The position numbers were made by a program, and so were the translations under genes. Shown piece by piece: positions 9,756 to 16,359 of a stretch of DNA of 64,000 nucleotides (position 1 is the stretch's first letter; each line of letters starts with the position of its first letter). The notes under the pieces are model-generated. The model worked only from the letters and a program-made list of their open reading frames with translations, had not been told where the DNA came from and made no database searches. This DNA comes from a virus. The stretch lies in IMG/VR virus record IMGVR_UViG_3300021962_000054, positions 31,796 through 95,795 of that record; one strand, written 5' to 3'.

Positions 9756-10289
9756 ATGTTGAAACAATCGTTGATCGCCCTAAATATAGTTTTAGGTCTT
9801 ATTTTCGTTTCATTTCTAACAACTGCTGTAGCAAATCATAAGTTTTCTGAATATAGAAACCGTGATTTCACAACAGAGTATATGACCGCAGCAGAAGTAG
9901 AGAAGAATCTACAATGTCTTGCGATGAATATCTATAAAGAGGCTGGATACGAGCCGTTTGAGGGTAAGGTTGCTGTGGCGCAAGTCACAATGAATCGTGT
10001 TGAAAGCGATCAATTCCCAAACGATATCTGTTCAGTAGTACATCAAAAAAATAGATTTACTGAAAAGGTTGTATGCCAGTTTAGTTGGTATTGCGATAGC
10101 AAACATCGTAATCGTCCCGTAGGTGAAGAAGCATACAACGAATCATACGAAGTAGCAAAGAAAGTTTTGTTAGAAAATTTTAGATTACAATCAGTTGAAG
10201 GTGCTTTATACTATCATGCCGACTACATCAAACCAAACTGGAAAAAGAAACGAGTTGCCAAGATCGGTCAACATATTTTCTATACATAA
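9756..10289 (+). CDS. SleB-type cell wall hydrolase with N-terminal membrane anchor
   Basis: This 177-residue protein likely cleaves peptidoglycan. A hydrophobic segment at about 7-26 acts as a signal anchor or signal peptide. Residues 50-177 match the Hydrolase_2/SleB family: NIYKEAGYEPFEGKVAVAQV with the catalytic Glu at E62, then MNRV, CQFSWYCD and ALYYHADYIKP. A GGAGG site precedes the ATG. The following gene is a multi-pass membrane protein, so the pair looks like an endolysin and holin-like unit. The lysis role is inferred. Confidence 0.85.
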   Translation: MLKQSLIALNIVLGLIFVSFLTTAVANHKFSEYRNRDFTTEYMTAAEVEKNLQCLAMNIYKEAGYEPFEGKVAVAQVTMNRVESDQFPNDICSVVHQKNRFTEKVVCQFSWYCDSKHRNRPVGEEAYNESYEVAKKVLLENFRLQSVEGALYYHADYIKPNWKKKRVAKIGQHIFYT

Positions 10290-10290
10290 T

Positions 10291-10626
10291 ATGAAACAAT
10301 ATATTTTCGTTTTAGTTGATAAAGTCAAACTGTTACTGAAGAACCTATATCAGGAATTCAAGAACAGCATCAAGGGCATCAGCATTGAAGGCATCAACTG
10401 GACAGCATTGCTCACATTACAAGCGATACTGTTGCCGTCATTGTTTGGATTGATGTCAGGTCTCACAGATGATGTGCCACCTATCGACATGGTCTTGATA
10501 CTATATGCTGCGCTAGCATTGTTCTATGTCAAGGCGATCATCGAAAAGAATGTTGTTAGCCTAATCATTATAGGCGCAGGATTTATCGGACAAAGTATTT
10601 TGATGGCTCTGATCTTCTTTAAATAG
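10291..10626 (+). CDS. small multi-pass membrane protein, holin candidate
   Basis: This is a 111-residue protein. I chose the ATG at 10291, one base after the hydrolase stop, rather than an in-frame upstream codon inside that gene. Hydrophobic stretches occur at about 38-55 (TALLTLQAILLPSLFGLMSG), 66-80 and 88-108. The size, topology and adjacency to a cell wall hydrolase make it a holin candidate, but no holin family motif is recognisable. Confidence 0.65.
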   Translation: MKQYIFVLVDKVKLLLKNLYQEFKNSIKGISIEGINWTALLTLQAILLPSLFGLMSGLTDDVPPIDMVLILYAALALFYVKAIIEKNVVSLIIIGAGFIGQSILMALIFFK

Positions 10627-10629
10627 AAA

Positions 10630-11136
10630 GTGAGCGACGAACCTAAAAAAACAAACACAGCAAAAGGACGAGAGAGTTTCGACATAACAGTTGGAAACTC
10701 TCTTGTTTCCTTTTTCAATAGGAACATCACTGAATATCCTACAGAAGTAGGCGCACCTAAGTTTGATCTAGTTCCAGTAACTAAACAAAAAGATATCATG
10801 ATCAATGTGGCTAGATTACATGCTAGCCAAGAATATGATCGTATCATGGAACTAGTCAATGTCTTACAAAAGCAAGCACAGCAGATCAAACGCAGGCTTG
10901 AACTAACAGACATGGTACATGGAGCAGAATACAAGTTTCAATTGTATCATAATCAATGCTACTGGTTGGTATGGGACCATACTAAAAATCTCTCAAGGCT
11001 AACACCATTAGGACCTAATGATTGGGTGACTGGAGTACCTAGAGATTATGAGTACGTCTGTAGAGTAAGATGGTTGGGCGATTACACTTGGATCGAAGTC
11101 AACGAAGATGGCACAGATGGAATCCAAACACTTTGA
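10630..11136 (+). CDS. DUF2452-like phage protein
   Basis: This 168-residue protein has a GTG start at 10630, 3 nt after the preceding stop. It contains a helical central region (QEYDRIMELVNVLQKQAQQIKRRLEL) and a C-terminal beta region (YHNQCYWLVWDHTKNLSRL, WLGDYTWIEV) as in DUF2452-type proteins. The family function is unknown. Its 3' end overlaps the next gene. Confidence 0.7.
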   Translation: MSDEPKKTNTAKGRESFDITVGNSLVSFFNRNITEYPTEVGAPKFDLVPVTKQKDIMINVARLHASQEYDRIMELVNVLQKQAQQIKRRLELTDMVHGAEYKFQLYHNQCYWLVWDHTKNLSRLTPLGPNDWVTGVPRDYEYVCRVRWLGDYTWIEVNEDGTDGIQTL

Positions 11137-11470
11137 TCTAGAACTTGAAATGATGAGTGCTGACTGGTTTCGCAATAAAGTGTGTGAAAGTGAAAGCTAT
11201 GCACAAAACCTTTATGCTGCTATGTGTAATAATCAATTCGTAAAAAATGATGTATGGCCTATACTAGAAGATAAACGCTGGGGTTGTAGTTGGCGTTATG
11301 CGGGCGGAATCATTGCTGATCTACGCGAAGAAGGCGATTACATAGATTGGTATTGTAGCGGGATTGGAGCTGACAAGGATAACAAGTTTGTTAGTGAAGG
11401 TCATGTCACAGATGAAATACGAGATGATCTATTGAAACTAGGTTGGATAATTATAGTTAGCGAAGATTGA
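11108..11470 (+). CDS. hypothetical protein
   Basis: This protein has up to 120 residues, beginning at ATG 11108 or, more likely, ATG 11117, and overlaps the DUF2452-like gene in another frame. It is acidic and Trp-rich (WGCSWRYAGGIIADLREEGDYIDWYCSGIG), with no transmembrane segment. The end EIRDDLLKLGWII resembles small cytosolic phage proteins of unknown role. Confidence 0.7.
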   Translation: MAQMESKHFDLELEMMSADWFRNKVCESESYAQNLYAAMCNNQFVKNDVWPILEDKRWGCSWRYAGGIIADLREEGDYIDWYCSGIGADKDNKFVSEGHVTDEIRDDLLKLGWIIIVSED

Positions 11471-11481
11471 TAAATAACCAT

Positions 11482-11646
11482 ATGATAGATTTGCGTAATT
11501 TAGGTGGTGGGAAAAAATTGATAAAGGAAGTCATGGGCAAAAGTAAACCTGCCAACCAGCCATGGACAAAGCAAAATCAATATAAATCTGTCAAGAAACA
11601 GAAAAACGTGTACAGCCCAGGTACGCGCCCTAAAAACATTTTCTAA
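11482..11646 (+). CDS. small basic protein (54 aa)
   Basis: This short ORF starts MIDLRNLGGGKKLIKEV and is Lys/Gln-rich with a C-terminus GTRPKNIF. It fills the gap after the preceding gene and is followed 5 nt later by another small gene, in the same strand and spacing pattern as the rest of the operon. No family is recognised. Confidence 0.55.
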   Translation: MIDLRNLGGGKKLIKEVMGKSKPANQPWTKQNQYKSVKKQKNVYSPGTRPKNIF

Positions 11647-11651
11647 ACATC

Positions 11652-11825
11652 ATGGATAAAGTAGAAAGTCCCTGCATCAGTGTATGCAGAGTAAAAAATG
11701 GAATATGTATTGGCTGCTTTAGATCAAGTAAAGAGATCATGGAGTGGTACGATGCCGATACTCCTAGAAAAAAACAGATTGTAGAAGATGCCCGAACACG
11801 CAAAAAAACCTTTGAAGAAATGTGA
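11652..11825 (+). CDS. DUF1289-like small Cys-rich protein (57 aa)
   Basis: The sequence MDKVESPCISVCRV followed by GICIGCFRSSKEIMEW carries the CxxxC and CxGC pattern of DUF1289 proteins, which are small probable iron-sulfur or zinc binding proteins found in proteobacteria. Cys8, Cys12, Cys19 and Cys22 are the metal-ligand candidates. It overlaps the next small ORF in another frame. A bacterial-type family carried by a phage is consistent with acquisition from a host. Confidence 0.75.
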   Translation: MDKVESPCISVCRVKNGICIGCFRSSKEIMEWYDADTPRKKQIVEDARTRKKTFEEM

Positions 11826-11931
11826 ATCTTGCCATACAGCTATAAAAAGTAAAAGTAAGTTACGATTTTTACTTCCTATAGTATGTGTTGCAATATTTGT
11901 ATTTGCGGCGGTTGATCAATTTTTACTATAA
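11788..11931 (+). CDS. small membrane protein with CxxC (47 aa)
   Basis: The ORF begins ATG at 11788, inside the end of the DUF1289-like gene. It encodes a basic head with a C-E-S-C pair, then one strong transmembrane segment (FLLPIVCVAIFVFAAV). The stop codon lies within the TATAAATA late promoter box of ahpC. No family is recognised. Confidence 0.45.
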   Translation: MPEHAKKPLKKCESCHTAIKSKSKLRFLLPIVCVAIFVFAAVDQFLL

Positions 11932-11934
11932 ATA
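11927..11934 (+). promoter_or_regulatory. T4-type late promoter box (TATAAATA) before ahpC
   Basis: A perfect TATAAATA box lies 52 nt upstream of the ahpC ATG. This is the consensus recognised by T4-type late sigma factor (gp55-like). It suggests that the peroxide-defence pair is expressed late with the virion genes. Confidence 0.65.
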
Positions 11935-11985
11935 AATTGGTCAAATGAAGGCAAGCTACATACTATTCATTTACAGGAGATAAAG

Positions 11986-12558
11986 ATGAAAACAGTCGGA
12001 GATAAGTTAGGTTCATTCGCAGTAACTGGTGTAAAGCCAGGTAAGTTGACCCCAGATGACGCTTTTGAAACAATTACGGATAAGAGTTTTGAAGGCAAGT
12101 GGAAGGTAATCGTTTACTATCCAAAAGATTTCACATTCGTCTGCCCAACTGAGATCGTTGCTTATGACAAACTAAACAAGGATTTCGCTGACCGTGACGC
12201 TGTATTATTGATCGGTTCAACTGACAATGAATTCTGTAAGTTAGCATGGCGTTCAGCACATGAAGATTTGAAGAAGACCAATAGCTGGATGTTTGCTGAC
12301 ACACAACGTGATTCATACAGCGACAGCGATGGTTGGAAGAATCTAAGCCTAGTCGATCAGTTAGGTGCATTCTATGCACCAGCCGGCGCAGCATTACGTG
12401 CCACTTTCATCGTTGATCCAGAGAACGTCATTCAGCACGTTACTGTCAACAACTTGAATGTTGGTCGTAGCCCAGAAGAAACATTGCGTGTATTAGACGC
12501 TTGCCAGACAGGCGAACTATGCCCATGTAATCGCACTATTGGTGGCGAGACACTATAA
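11986..12558 (+). CDS. ahpC: alkyl hydroperoxide reductase C (2-Cys peroxiredoxin)
   Basis: This 190-residue peroxiredoxin reduces hydrogen peroxide and organic peroxides. The peroxidatic Cys is C53 in DFTFVCPTE; the conserved Pro/Thr context is present. Resolving cysteines C179 and C181 sit in GELCPCN near the C-terminus, the arrangement seen in AhpC proteins that work with AhpD rather than AhpF. A good AGGAG site precedes the ATG. The last base overlaps the ahpD ATG (TAATG), so the pair is coupled. Confidence 0.95.
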   Translation: MKTVGDKLGSFAVTGVKPGKLTPDDAFETITDKSFEGKWKVIVYYPKDFTFVCPTEIVAYDKLNKDFADRDAVLLIGSTDNEFCKLAWRSAHEDLKKTNSWMFADTQRDSYSDSDGWKNLSLVDQLGAFYAPAGAALRATFIVDPENVIQHVTVNNLNVGRSPEETLRVLDACQTGELCPCNRTIGGETL

Positions 12559-13085
12559 TGCGCGGTTGGGTAGAAATTATCAAGGATAGCATTCCTGATC
12601 ATAGCAAAGATATCAGATTGAATCTTGATAGTGTTATCAATCGTAGTCTATTGAGTGTAGAAGATACACATGCTTGCGCACTAACAGCAGCACTAGCAGC
12701 CGGCAACGGTGAACTAGCATATGCTATCATGACAAGTGGCGAACTAGATAATTTCACAGCCGAGATGGAAGCAGCGAAAACTGCTGCTAGTCTTATGGGC
12801 ATGAATAATGTCTGGTATCCATTTGTTGAAATGTGTAACGATCCTGAACTAAAGGGACTACCTGCAGGACTACGCATGAATGCTTATGCTACACACGGTG
12901 GAGTATCAAAGAAAAAGTTTGAACTCTATGCATTAGTAGCAAGTGCTATCGGTAAGTGTCATTTCTGTGTAAAGAATCACTATGATGTATTACGCAAAGA
13001 AGGCATGACTGTACAAGAGTTGCATCACGCTGGTAAGATCGCTAGTGTTATCAATTCGATTGGAAAGGTCGCCCCACCAGTCTAA
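12558..13085 (+). CDS. ahpD: AhpD-type alkylhydroperoxidase, reductant for AhpC
   Basis: This 175-residue AhpD-family protein regenerates reduced AhpC. The complete catalytic set is visible: E122, C134 and C137 (KCHFCVKNH) and H141, with the same spacing as mycobacterial AhpD (Glu, +12 Cys, CxxC, +4 His). The helical core (ALTAALAAGNGELAYAIM) matches the family. It is coupled to ahpC by a one-base overlap. AhpD proteins are normally fed by dihydrolipoamide systems of the host; no such partner gene is in this window. Confidence 0.92.
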   Translation: MRGWVEIIKDSIPDHSKDIRLNLDSVINRSLLSVEDTHACALTAALAAGNGELAYAIMTSGELDNFTAEMEAAKTAASLMGMNNVWYPFVEMCNDPELKGLPAGLRMNAYATHGGVSKKKFELYALVASAIGKCHFCVKNHYDVLRKEGMTVQELHHAGKIASVINSIGKVAPPV

Positions 13086-13652
13086 TCATTTCTTGCCTAT
13101 AAGCATATAGCGATCATATTTTAGATGATCATAGTCATAAGTTCGGCAACCTTCAAATAGAATATTCGATAAAGGATATTTCTGTTTGAAGGTTTCCATA
13201 TCTGGAATATGATTACGAATTATCCAGTTTGGATATTGATTTTTTATTTCCGGCGAAAGATTTATAGTCTGTAGGCAAATTAGTTTCCCTTCAGGAACTA
13301 GGTCATACCAGTCAATACCGATGTCTTCTACGCTAGTTGATACTATAACATCATATGATTTATAGTCTACGTCTTTTGCATCTTTACAAATATTGCTGAC
13401 TTTTTGGTCTTTATTGATCATCCATGCATCATTGATTTGATTGGATTTAGATATTGACTCTATGTCAACATCATATCCGTCAATATGATTGTAAAGGTCT
13501 TGATTTCTAGCTAGGAGCATGAACGCTAAGACATTATACCAAGATCCTATTATGGCGACTGATTGTGGCTTTTCTGATAGTAACGGTTCTAAACTCTCAC
13601 ATAACCAAAGCTTGCTTTGAATTTGCCCATGACTAAATGCTGAAAAATCCAT
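13086..13652 (-). CDS. class I SAM-dependent methyltransferase-like protein
   Basis: This 188-residue protein runs on the minus strand, convergent with ahpD and touching its stop. Motif I is SVAIIGSWYNVLAF (about 31-44), followed by an acidic strand end (IDGYDVD) and DVIVSTSVED as the motif IV region. No SPPY-type base methylation motif is present, so a small molecule, RNA or protein substrate is more likely than a DNA base. The substrate is unknown. Confidence 0.7.
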   Translation of the reverse strand: MDFSAFSHGQIQSKLWLCESLEPLLSEKPQSVAIIGSWYNVLAFMLLARNQDLYNHIDGYDVDIESISKSNQINDAWMINKDQKVSNICKDAKDVDYKSYDVIVSTSVEDIGIDWYDLVPEGKLICLQTINLSPEIKNQYPNWIIRNHIPDMETFKQKYPLSNILFEGCRTYDYDHLKYDRYMLIGKK

Positions 13653-13680
13653 ATTATTATTTACGATACAAATAAGGTTT

Positions 13681-13688
13681 TATAAATA
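13681..13688 (+). promoter_or_regulatory. T4-type late promoter box (TATAAATA) before lipoprotein gene
   Basis: A perfect TATAAATA lies 49 nt before the lipoprotein ATG, between it and the divergent methyltransferase-like gene. Confidence 0.6.
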
Positions 13689-13736
13689 AAGCGTGGACAT
13701 AGTGTTCACATTTTCATTTATACCTAGGAGAAAAAA

Positions 13737-13952
13737 ATGAAGAATGTATTAGTACTTGGTTTAGCCGCTCTAGCATTAGTTGGTTGCGGTGCAAAGGAAG
13801 AAGCCGCAGTTGAAGCCGCAGCAGTTGAAGCACCTGTCGTAGAAGAAAATGCAGAGGCTGATGCCGCTGCTGTATTGGAAGAGGCAAAGGTTGCTGCTGA
13901 AGAGAATCAGGCTGAAAAGTCTGTAGCAGACGGCGAAGCACAACCAGAGTAA
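13737..13952 (+). CDS. small Ala/Glu-rich lipoprotein (71 aa)
   Basis: An N-terminal signal (MKNVLVLGLAALALVGCG) ends in the lipobox LVGC, so Cys17 would be lipidated. The mature part is an acidic Ala/Glu/Val repeat of low complexity (EAAAVEAPVVEE type). It is probably anchored in the inner or outer membrane facing the periplasm. It may serve envelope modification or superinfection exclusion; both are guesses. AGGAG precedes the ATG and a late promoter box is upstream. Confidence 0.8.
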   Translation: MKNVLVLGLAALALVGCGAKEEAAVEAAAVEAPVVEENAEADAAAVLEEAKVAAEENQAEKSVADGEAQPE

Positions 13953-14089
13953 GTATAAATAAAGTCATGTTCAATAACTCACATATATGGCAAAGTACTA
14001 CCCAGCAAGAAATGGGTAAAGACCTATGTGCCTATACAGGAGACATAGCGTAACCGGAGTGTAAGTTGTTGATTTGATTAGACTTTCGA

Positions 14090-14117
14090 CCCCGGGCATA
14101 AAAAACCCGGGGTTTTT
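14090..14117 (+). terminator. rho-independent terminator before the tRNA array
   Basis: A 7-bp G+C stem CCCCGGG / CCCGGGG encloses an A-rich loop and is followed directly by TTTTT. It would end transcripts coming from the late promoter upstream. Confidence 0.85.
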
Positions 14118-14128
14118 CGTTTTATCTA

Positions 14129-14156
14129 TTGACTTTGTTTAGAAATCGTATATAAT
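14129..14156 (+). promoter_or_regulatory. sigma70-like promoter for the tRNA array
   Basis: TTGACT (14129-14134), 16-bp spacer, TATAAT (14151-14156). It lies between the terminator and the first structured RNA, so it probably drives the beginning of the tRNA/ncRNA array with host RNA polymerase. Confidence 0.8.
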
Positions 14157-14162
14157 GCTTAG

Positions 14163-14390
14163 ATAGTGTTGAAAGGGGAACGAGGCTCCGCGAGACACTT
14201 TAAAATTATCGCATACGGGCGGACAGTATACATGAAAGGGTTGGCGACAACTACCCAAGTAAGACTACTGACTAGGGCTTGACCCTAGTATAGCAAAGGA
14301 AACTTTGCTATTCTGTAAACATATACAAGAAAGAGGCCCCAGGCCCCTGACGCATGGAAAAGGCATTGTGTATGTTTACAGAATAGTAAA
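14163..14390 (+). ncRNA. structured non-coding RNA A, start of tRNA array
   Basis: About 228 nt with no plausible ORF, starting at the expected transcription start of the upstream promoter and ending 8 nt before the first tRNA. Visible helices: 14165-14169 with 14195-14199; a 7-bp hairpin 14271-14277/14283-14289; an 8-bp hairpin with GAAA tetraloop 14291-14298/14303-14310; and a 16-bp perfect long-range stem 14308-14323/14371-14386. G+C is higher than in flanking genes. It is neither a tmRNA nor an RNase P RNA by motif. T4 also carries stable RNAs of unknown function in its tRNA cluster, a reasonable analogy. Confidence 0.65.
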
Positions 14391-14398
14391 TAGATTGC

Positions 14399-14474
14399 GC
14401 CCCGGTAGCTCAGTTGGTAGAGCAGCGGATTAGTAACCCGCAGGTCGGAAGTTCAACCCTTCTCTGGGGCACCA
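14399..14474 (+). tRNA. tRNA-Thr, anticodon AGU
   Basis: A full cloverleaf: acceptor GCCCCGG/CTGGGGC, D-arm GCTC/GAGC, T-arm GGAAG/CTTCT, encoded CCA. The anticodon loop TTAGTAA gives AGT, the Thr ACU reader. The last anticodon-stem pair (A31-C39) is mismatched. A34 is unusual for a bacterial Thr tRNA. Confidence 0.8.
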
Positions 14475-14481
14475 TTTTTTT

Positions 14482-15225
14482 ATGAAGTATACTTTAGGAC
14501 CTATAGACAGACAAAAAGAATTAGATTTTCATCTTATTCCTTTTAGGAATAAAGGCTTGACTGTGCCAGGCATTTTAGGTGGATACACTAAGTTGGGTGT
14601 ATACTTTTCTGGTGGGTTAGATTCTACGATTACATTATGTTTGATACTTGATGAATTGCGTAAATCAAGAAAAATAGAAGAAGTTTCAGTAACATGTTTT
14701 ACTGTAGTCAAAACATCTGGCTCTACTTATTATGCTAGTAGGATGCTAGAAAAGGTCAGAAAAGTATTTGATTGTGATATAAATCATATCACTAACTTAG
14801 ATAATCCTGATATTGATAAAACACCGACACCCTTGTCGTTTTCAACGATAGCAGAGTTGGTTGGTCAATATAAAGATACATTATTTTTTACAGGACTGAT
14901 GTCTTATCCTGATAGCAAAGAAAAAGATTTTGTATATAAAGAGTCGATGAGCAATATTCCTAATATTGGATTGCGGAATTACAAGGTGGTACAACCTTTG
15001 ACTCATTTATATAAATATCATGTAGTTGATTTGTACTATCAAATGAATCTTGATAGCCTCATACCTTACACTCATACATGTACAAAACAATCCATAGGTA
15101 CTTGTAATATGTGTACGGGATGCGAAGAAAGACAGTGGGCGTTTGATGTTCTCAGTAAAACTGACCCTGAACCTATAATGCCTGACATCGAGGATCTGTC
15201 AAATAACGGCAGTTGGAAATTTTAG
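14482..15225 (+). CDS. QueC-like PP-loop ATPase
   Basis: This 247-residue protein has the PP-loop SGGLDST at 43-49 and a zinc-type cluster C200, C208, C211, C214 (CTKQSIGTCNMCTGC), the arrangement of QueC, which makes 7-cyano-7-deazaguanine (preQ0). No QueD, QueE or FolE partner and no DpdA-type insertion enzyme is visible in this window. It could serve 7-deazaguanine modification of DNA or tRNA, or be a relative with another substrate. It sits between the Thr and Glu tRNA genes. Confidence 0.7.
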   Translation: MKYTLGPIDRQKELDFHLIPFRNKGLTVPGILGGYTKLGVYFSGGLDSTITLCLILDELRKSRKIEEVSVTCFTVVKTSGSTYYASRMLEKVRKVFDCDINHITNLDNPDIDKTPTPLSFSTIAELVGQYKDTLFFTGLMSYPDSKEKDFVYKESMSNIPNIGLRNYKVVQPLTHLYKYHVVDLYYQMNLDSLIPYTHTCTKQSIGTCNMCTGCEERQWAFDVLSKTDPEPIMPDIEDLSNNGSWKF

Positions 15226-15230
15226 TTTAT

Positions 15231-15305
15231 GGACCCATCGTCTAACGGTTAGGACTCAGCCCTTTCACGGCTGCAATAGGGATTCGAATTCCCTTGGGTT
15301 CACCA
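15231..15305 (+). tRNA. tRNA-Glu, anticodon UUC
   Basis: Acceptor GGACCCA/TGGGTTC, anticodon loop CTTTCAC, T-loop TTCGAAT, encoded CCA. It begins 5 nt after the QueC-like stop. Confidence 0.92.
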
Positions 15306-15377
15306 TATTTTTGTGGTAAGATGATTGATTAGGCATCATCACGATAGTTCGCGGGTGTGCGGGCGACTATCACTTTT
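15306..15377 (+). other. structured spacer between tRNA-Glu and tRNA-Trp
   Basis: Two hairpins are visible: GATGAT/ATCATC, and GATAGTTCGC pairing with GCGACTATC with a one-base bulge. There is no ORF. It is possibly a processing spacer. Confidence 0.4.
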
Positions 15378-15451
15378 CCCGGGTTGGTCTATCGGTATGA
15401 CAGCGGTCTCCAAAACCGTTAGGGGCGGTTCGACTCCGTCACTCGGGGCCA
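15378..15451 (+). tRNA. tRNA-Trp, anticodon CCA
   Basis: Acceptor CCCGGGT/ACTCGGG, anticodon loop CTCCAAA, discriminator G73 as usual for bacterial Trp, encoded CCA. Confidence 0.92.
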
Positions 15452-15457
15452 TTTTAT

Positions 15458-15531
15458 TGAGGCGTCGTCTAACGGCAGGACAGCAGGTTTTGATCCTGCT
15501 TATCGTGGTTCGAATCCATGCGCCTCAGCCA
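15458..15531 (+). tRNA. tRNA-Gln, anticodon UUG
   Basis: Acceptor TGAGGCG/CGCCTCA, anticodon loop TTTTGAT within GCAGG/CCTGC, T-loop TTCGAAT, discriminator G, encoded CCA. Confidence 0.92.
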
Positions 15532-15810
15532 GGCTTGATGACCTGCAGGCATGTCTGACGGGTTCATCCTATCAGTGTGAGGGCTTTTCCGTTTCGGTAG
15601 CACTGATTGATATATGAGGTAGAACGGAATGTAAACCATATGTTGTAACCATATGGTTAAGAACAAGCCTTAGATGGTAGTTACTGGTATAATGCGAGGT
15701 TGTCTGTTAGTAGCGTGAATACAACAAATGGAAACAGAATAGTCTATGTTGCGTGGGGGCATAGATGAAACTAAACTGAATGGTTGATAGCCGTGCGGTT
15801 AGCCCACGCC
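15532..15810 (+). ncRNA. structured non-coding RNA B
   Basis: About 280 nt without a convincing ORF between tRNA-Gln and the restriction-modification genes. Paired segments: GGCTT 15532-15536 with AAGCC 15665-15669; ATCAGTG 15571-15577 with CACTGAT 15601-15607; a 9-bp hairpin AACCATATG 15634-15642 with CATATGGTT 15650-15658; and a second domain closed by GCGTGGG 15751-15757 with CCCACGC 15803-15809. It may be one or two RNAs. Confidence 0.5.
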
Positions 15811-15817
15811 ATATTAG

Positions 15818-15845
15818 TTGTAATGTAATTATATTATGTTATAAT
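15818..15845 (+). promoter_or_regulatory. sigma70-like promoter for the restriction-modification pair
   Basis: TTGTAA (15818-15823), 16-bp spacer, TATAAT (15840-15845), followed by an AGGAG site and the GTG start at 15871. Confidence 0.6.
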
Positions 15846-15870
15846 TAGTATCTAACAACAGGAGATATTT

Positions 15871-16359
15871 GTGACTATACTGAATCTTATTGATCCAAAG
15901 TTGTTAGATGCTGAAGTTGAAGATCCACGTTATGTGAATAGTCCTTTTCGCCATCTAAAACAACTAAGTGCCAAACAAAAAGGCAAACGCTATGAACTGA
16001 TTACTGAATGCGTAGTCCGTAAATTAGGACATACTGTCAGTAAGCCAACTGATACTGATCATGATCGTATCGTGGATGGTTTGAAAGTCGAGATCAAAGG
16101 TAGCACTCTAAACAAGAATACAGATCATTTCTCATTCTTGCAGATACGACCCGATCAAGATTATGATAAAATTTATTTCACTATGTTCTATCCCACTGAA
16201 TTAGTCATCATGGAGATGACTAAATCAAAGGTTCTTGAAAACATTGCTAATGGCAATTTCAAGAAGCAACATGGTGGCAACAAGGCTGATAGCGGTACAT
16301 ATCTTTATTATGGTAATCGTGAGAGCCTTGTAAATATAGGAGCGACATTTGTACAATGA
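15871..16359 (+). CDS. PD-(D/E)xK-type restriction endonuclease-like protein
   Basis: This 162-residue protein with a GTG start contains a nuclease-type signature: D65/D69 in HDRIVDG, then V73-E74-I75-K76-G77-S78, followed by a Gln-containing strand (SFLQIRP). This fits the PD-(D/E)xK core of small type II restriction enzymes. Its 3' end overlaps the methyltransferase gene by 4 nt (ATGA), as expected for a coupled restriction-modification pair. The recognition site cannot be read from the sequence. Confidence 0.7.
   Translation: MTILNLIDPKLLDAEVEDPRYVNSPFRHLKQLSAKQKGKRYELITECVVRKLGHTVSKPTDTDHDRIVDGLKVEIKGSTLNKNTDHFSFLQIRPDQDYDKIYFTMFYPTELVIMEMTKSKVLENIANGNFKKQHGGNKADSGTYLYYGNRESLVNIGATFVQ

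Larger units (their letters stand above)
13954..14162 (+). other. intergenic segment: late box, possible tiny ORF, terminator, promoter
   Basis: No gene longer than about 28 codons fits here. A TATAAATA box (13954-13961) precedes a possible 28-codon ORF (ATG 13967) of low credibility. A stretch GTAAGTTGTTGATTT at 14062-14076 recurs in the 42.1-kb early region. The terminator and tRNA promoter are listed separately. Confidence 0.5.

Noticed and set aside
13967-14053. 28-codon ORF after a late promoter box
   Set aside because: Too short and without a good ribosome site; left as part of an intergenic segment.
14340-14370. Hammerhead ribozyme-like CTGACGC...GAAA
   Set aside because: The core lacks the required A9 and a proper stem II; the match is by chance.
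15325-15666. Open frames across the tRNA-Trp/Gln region
   Set aside because: They run through tRNA genes and structured spacer DNA; no start site or protein-like composition.
14163-15810. tmRNA or RNase P RNA candidates in the array spacers
   Set aside because: No TTCGA-type 3' arm or tag frame for tmRNA, and no P4-type conserved segments for RNase P.
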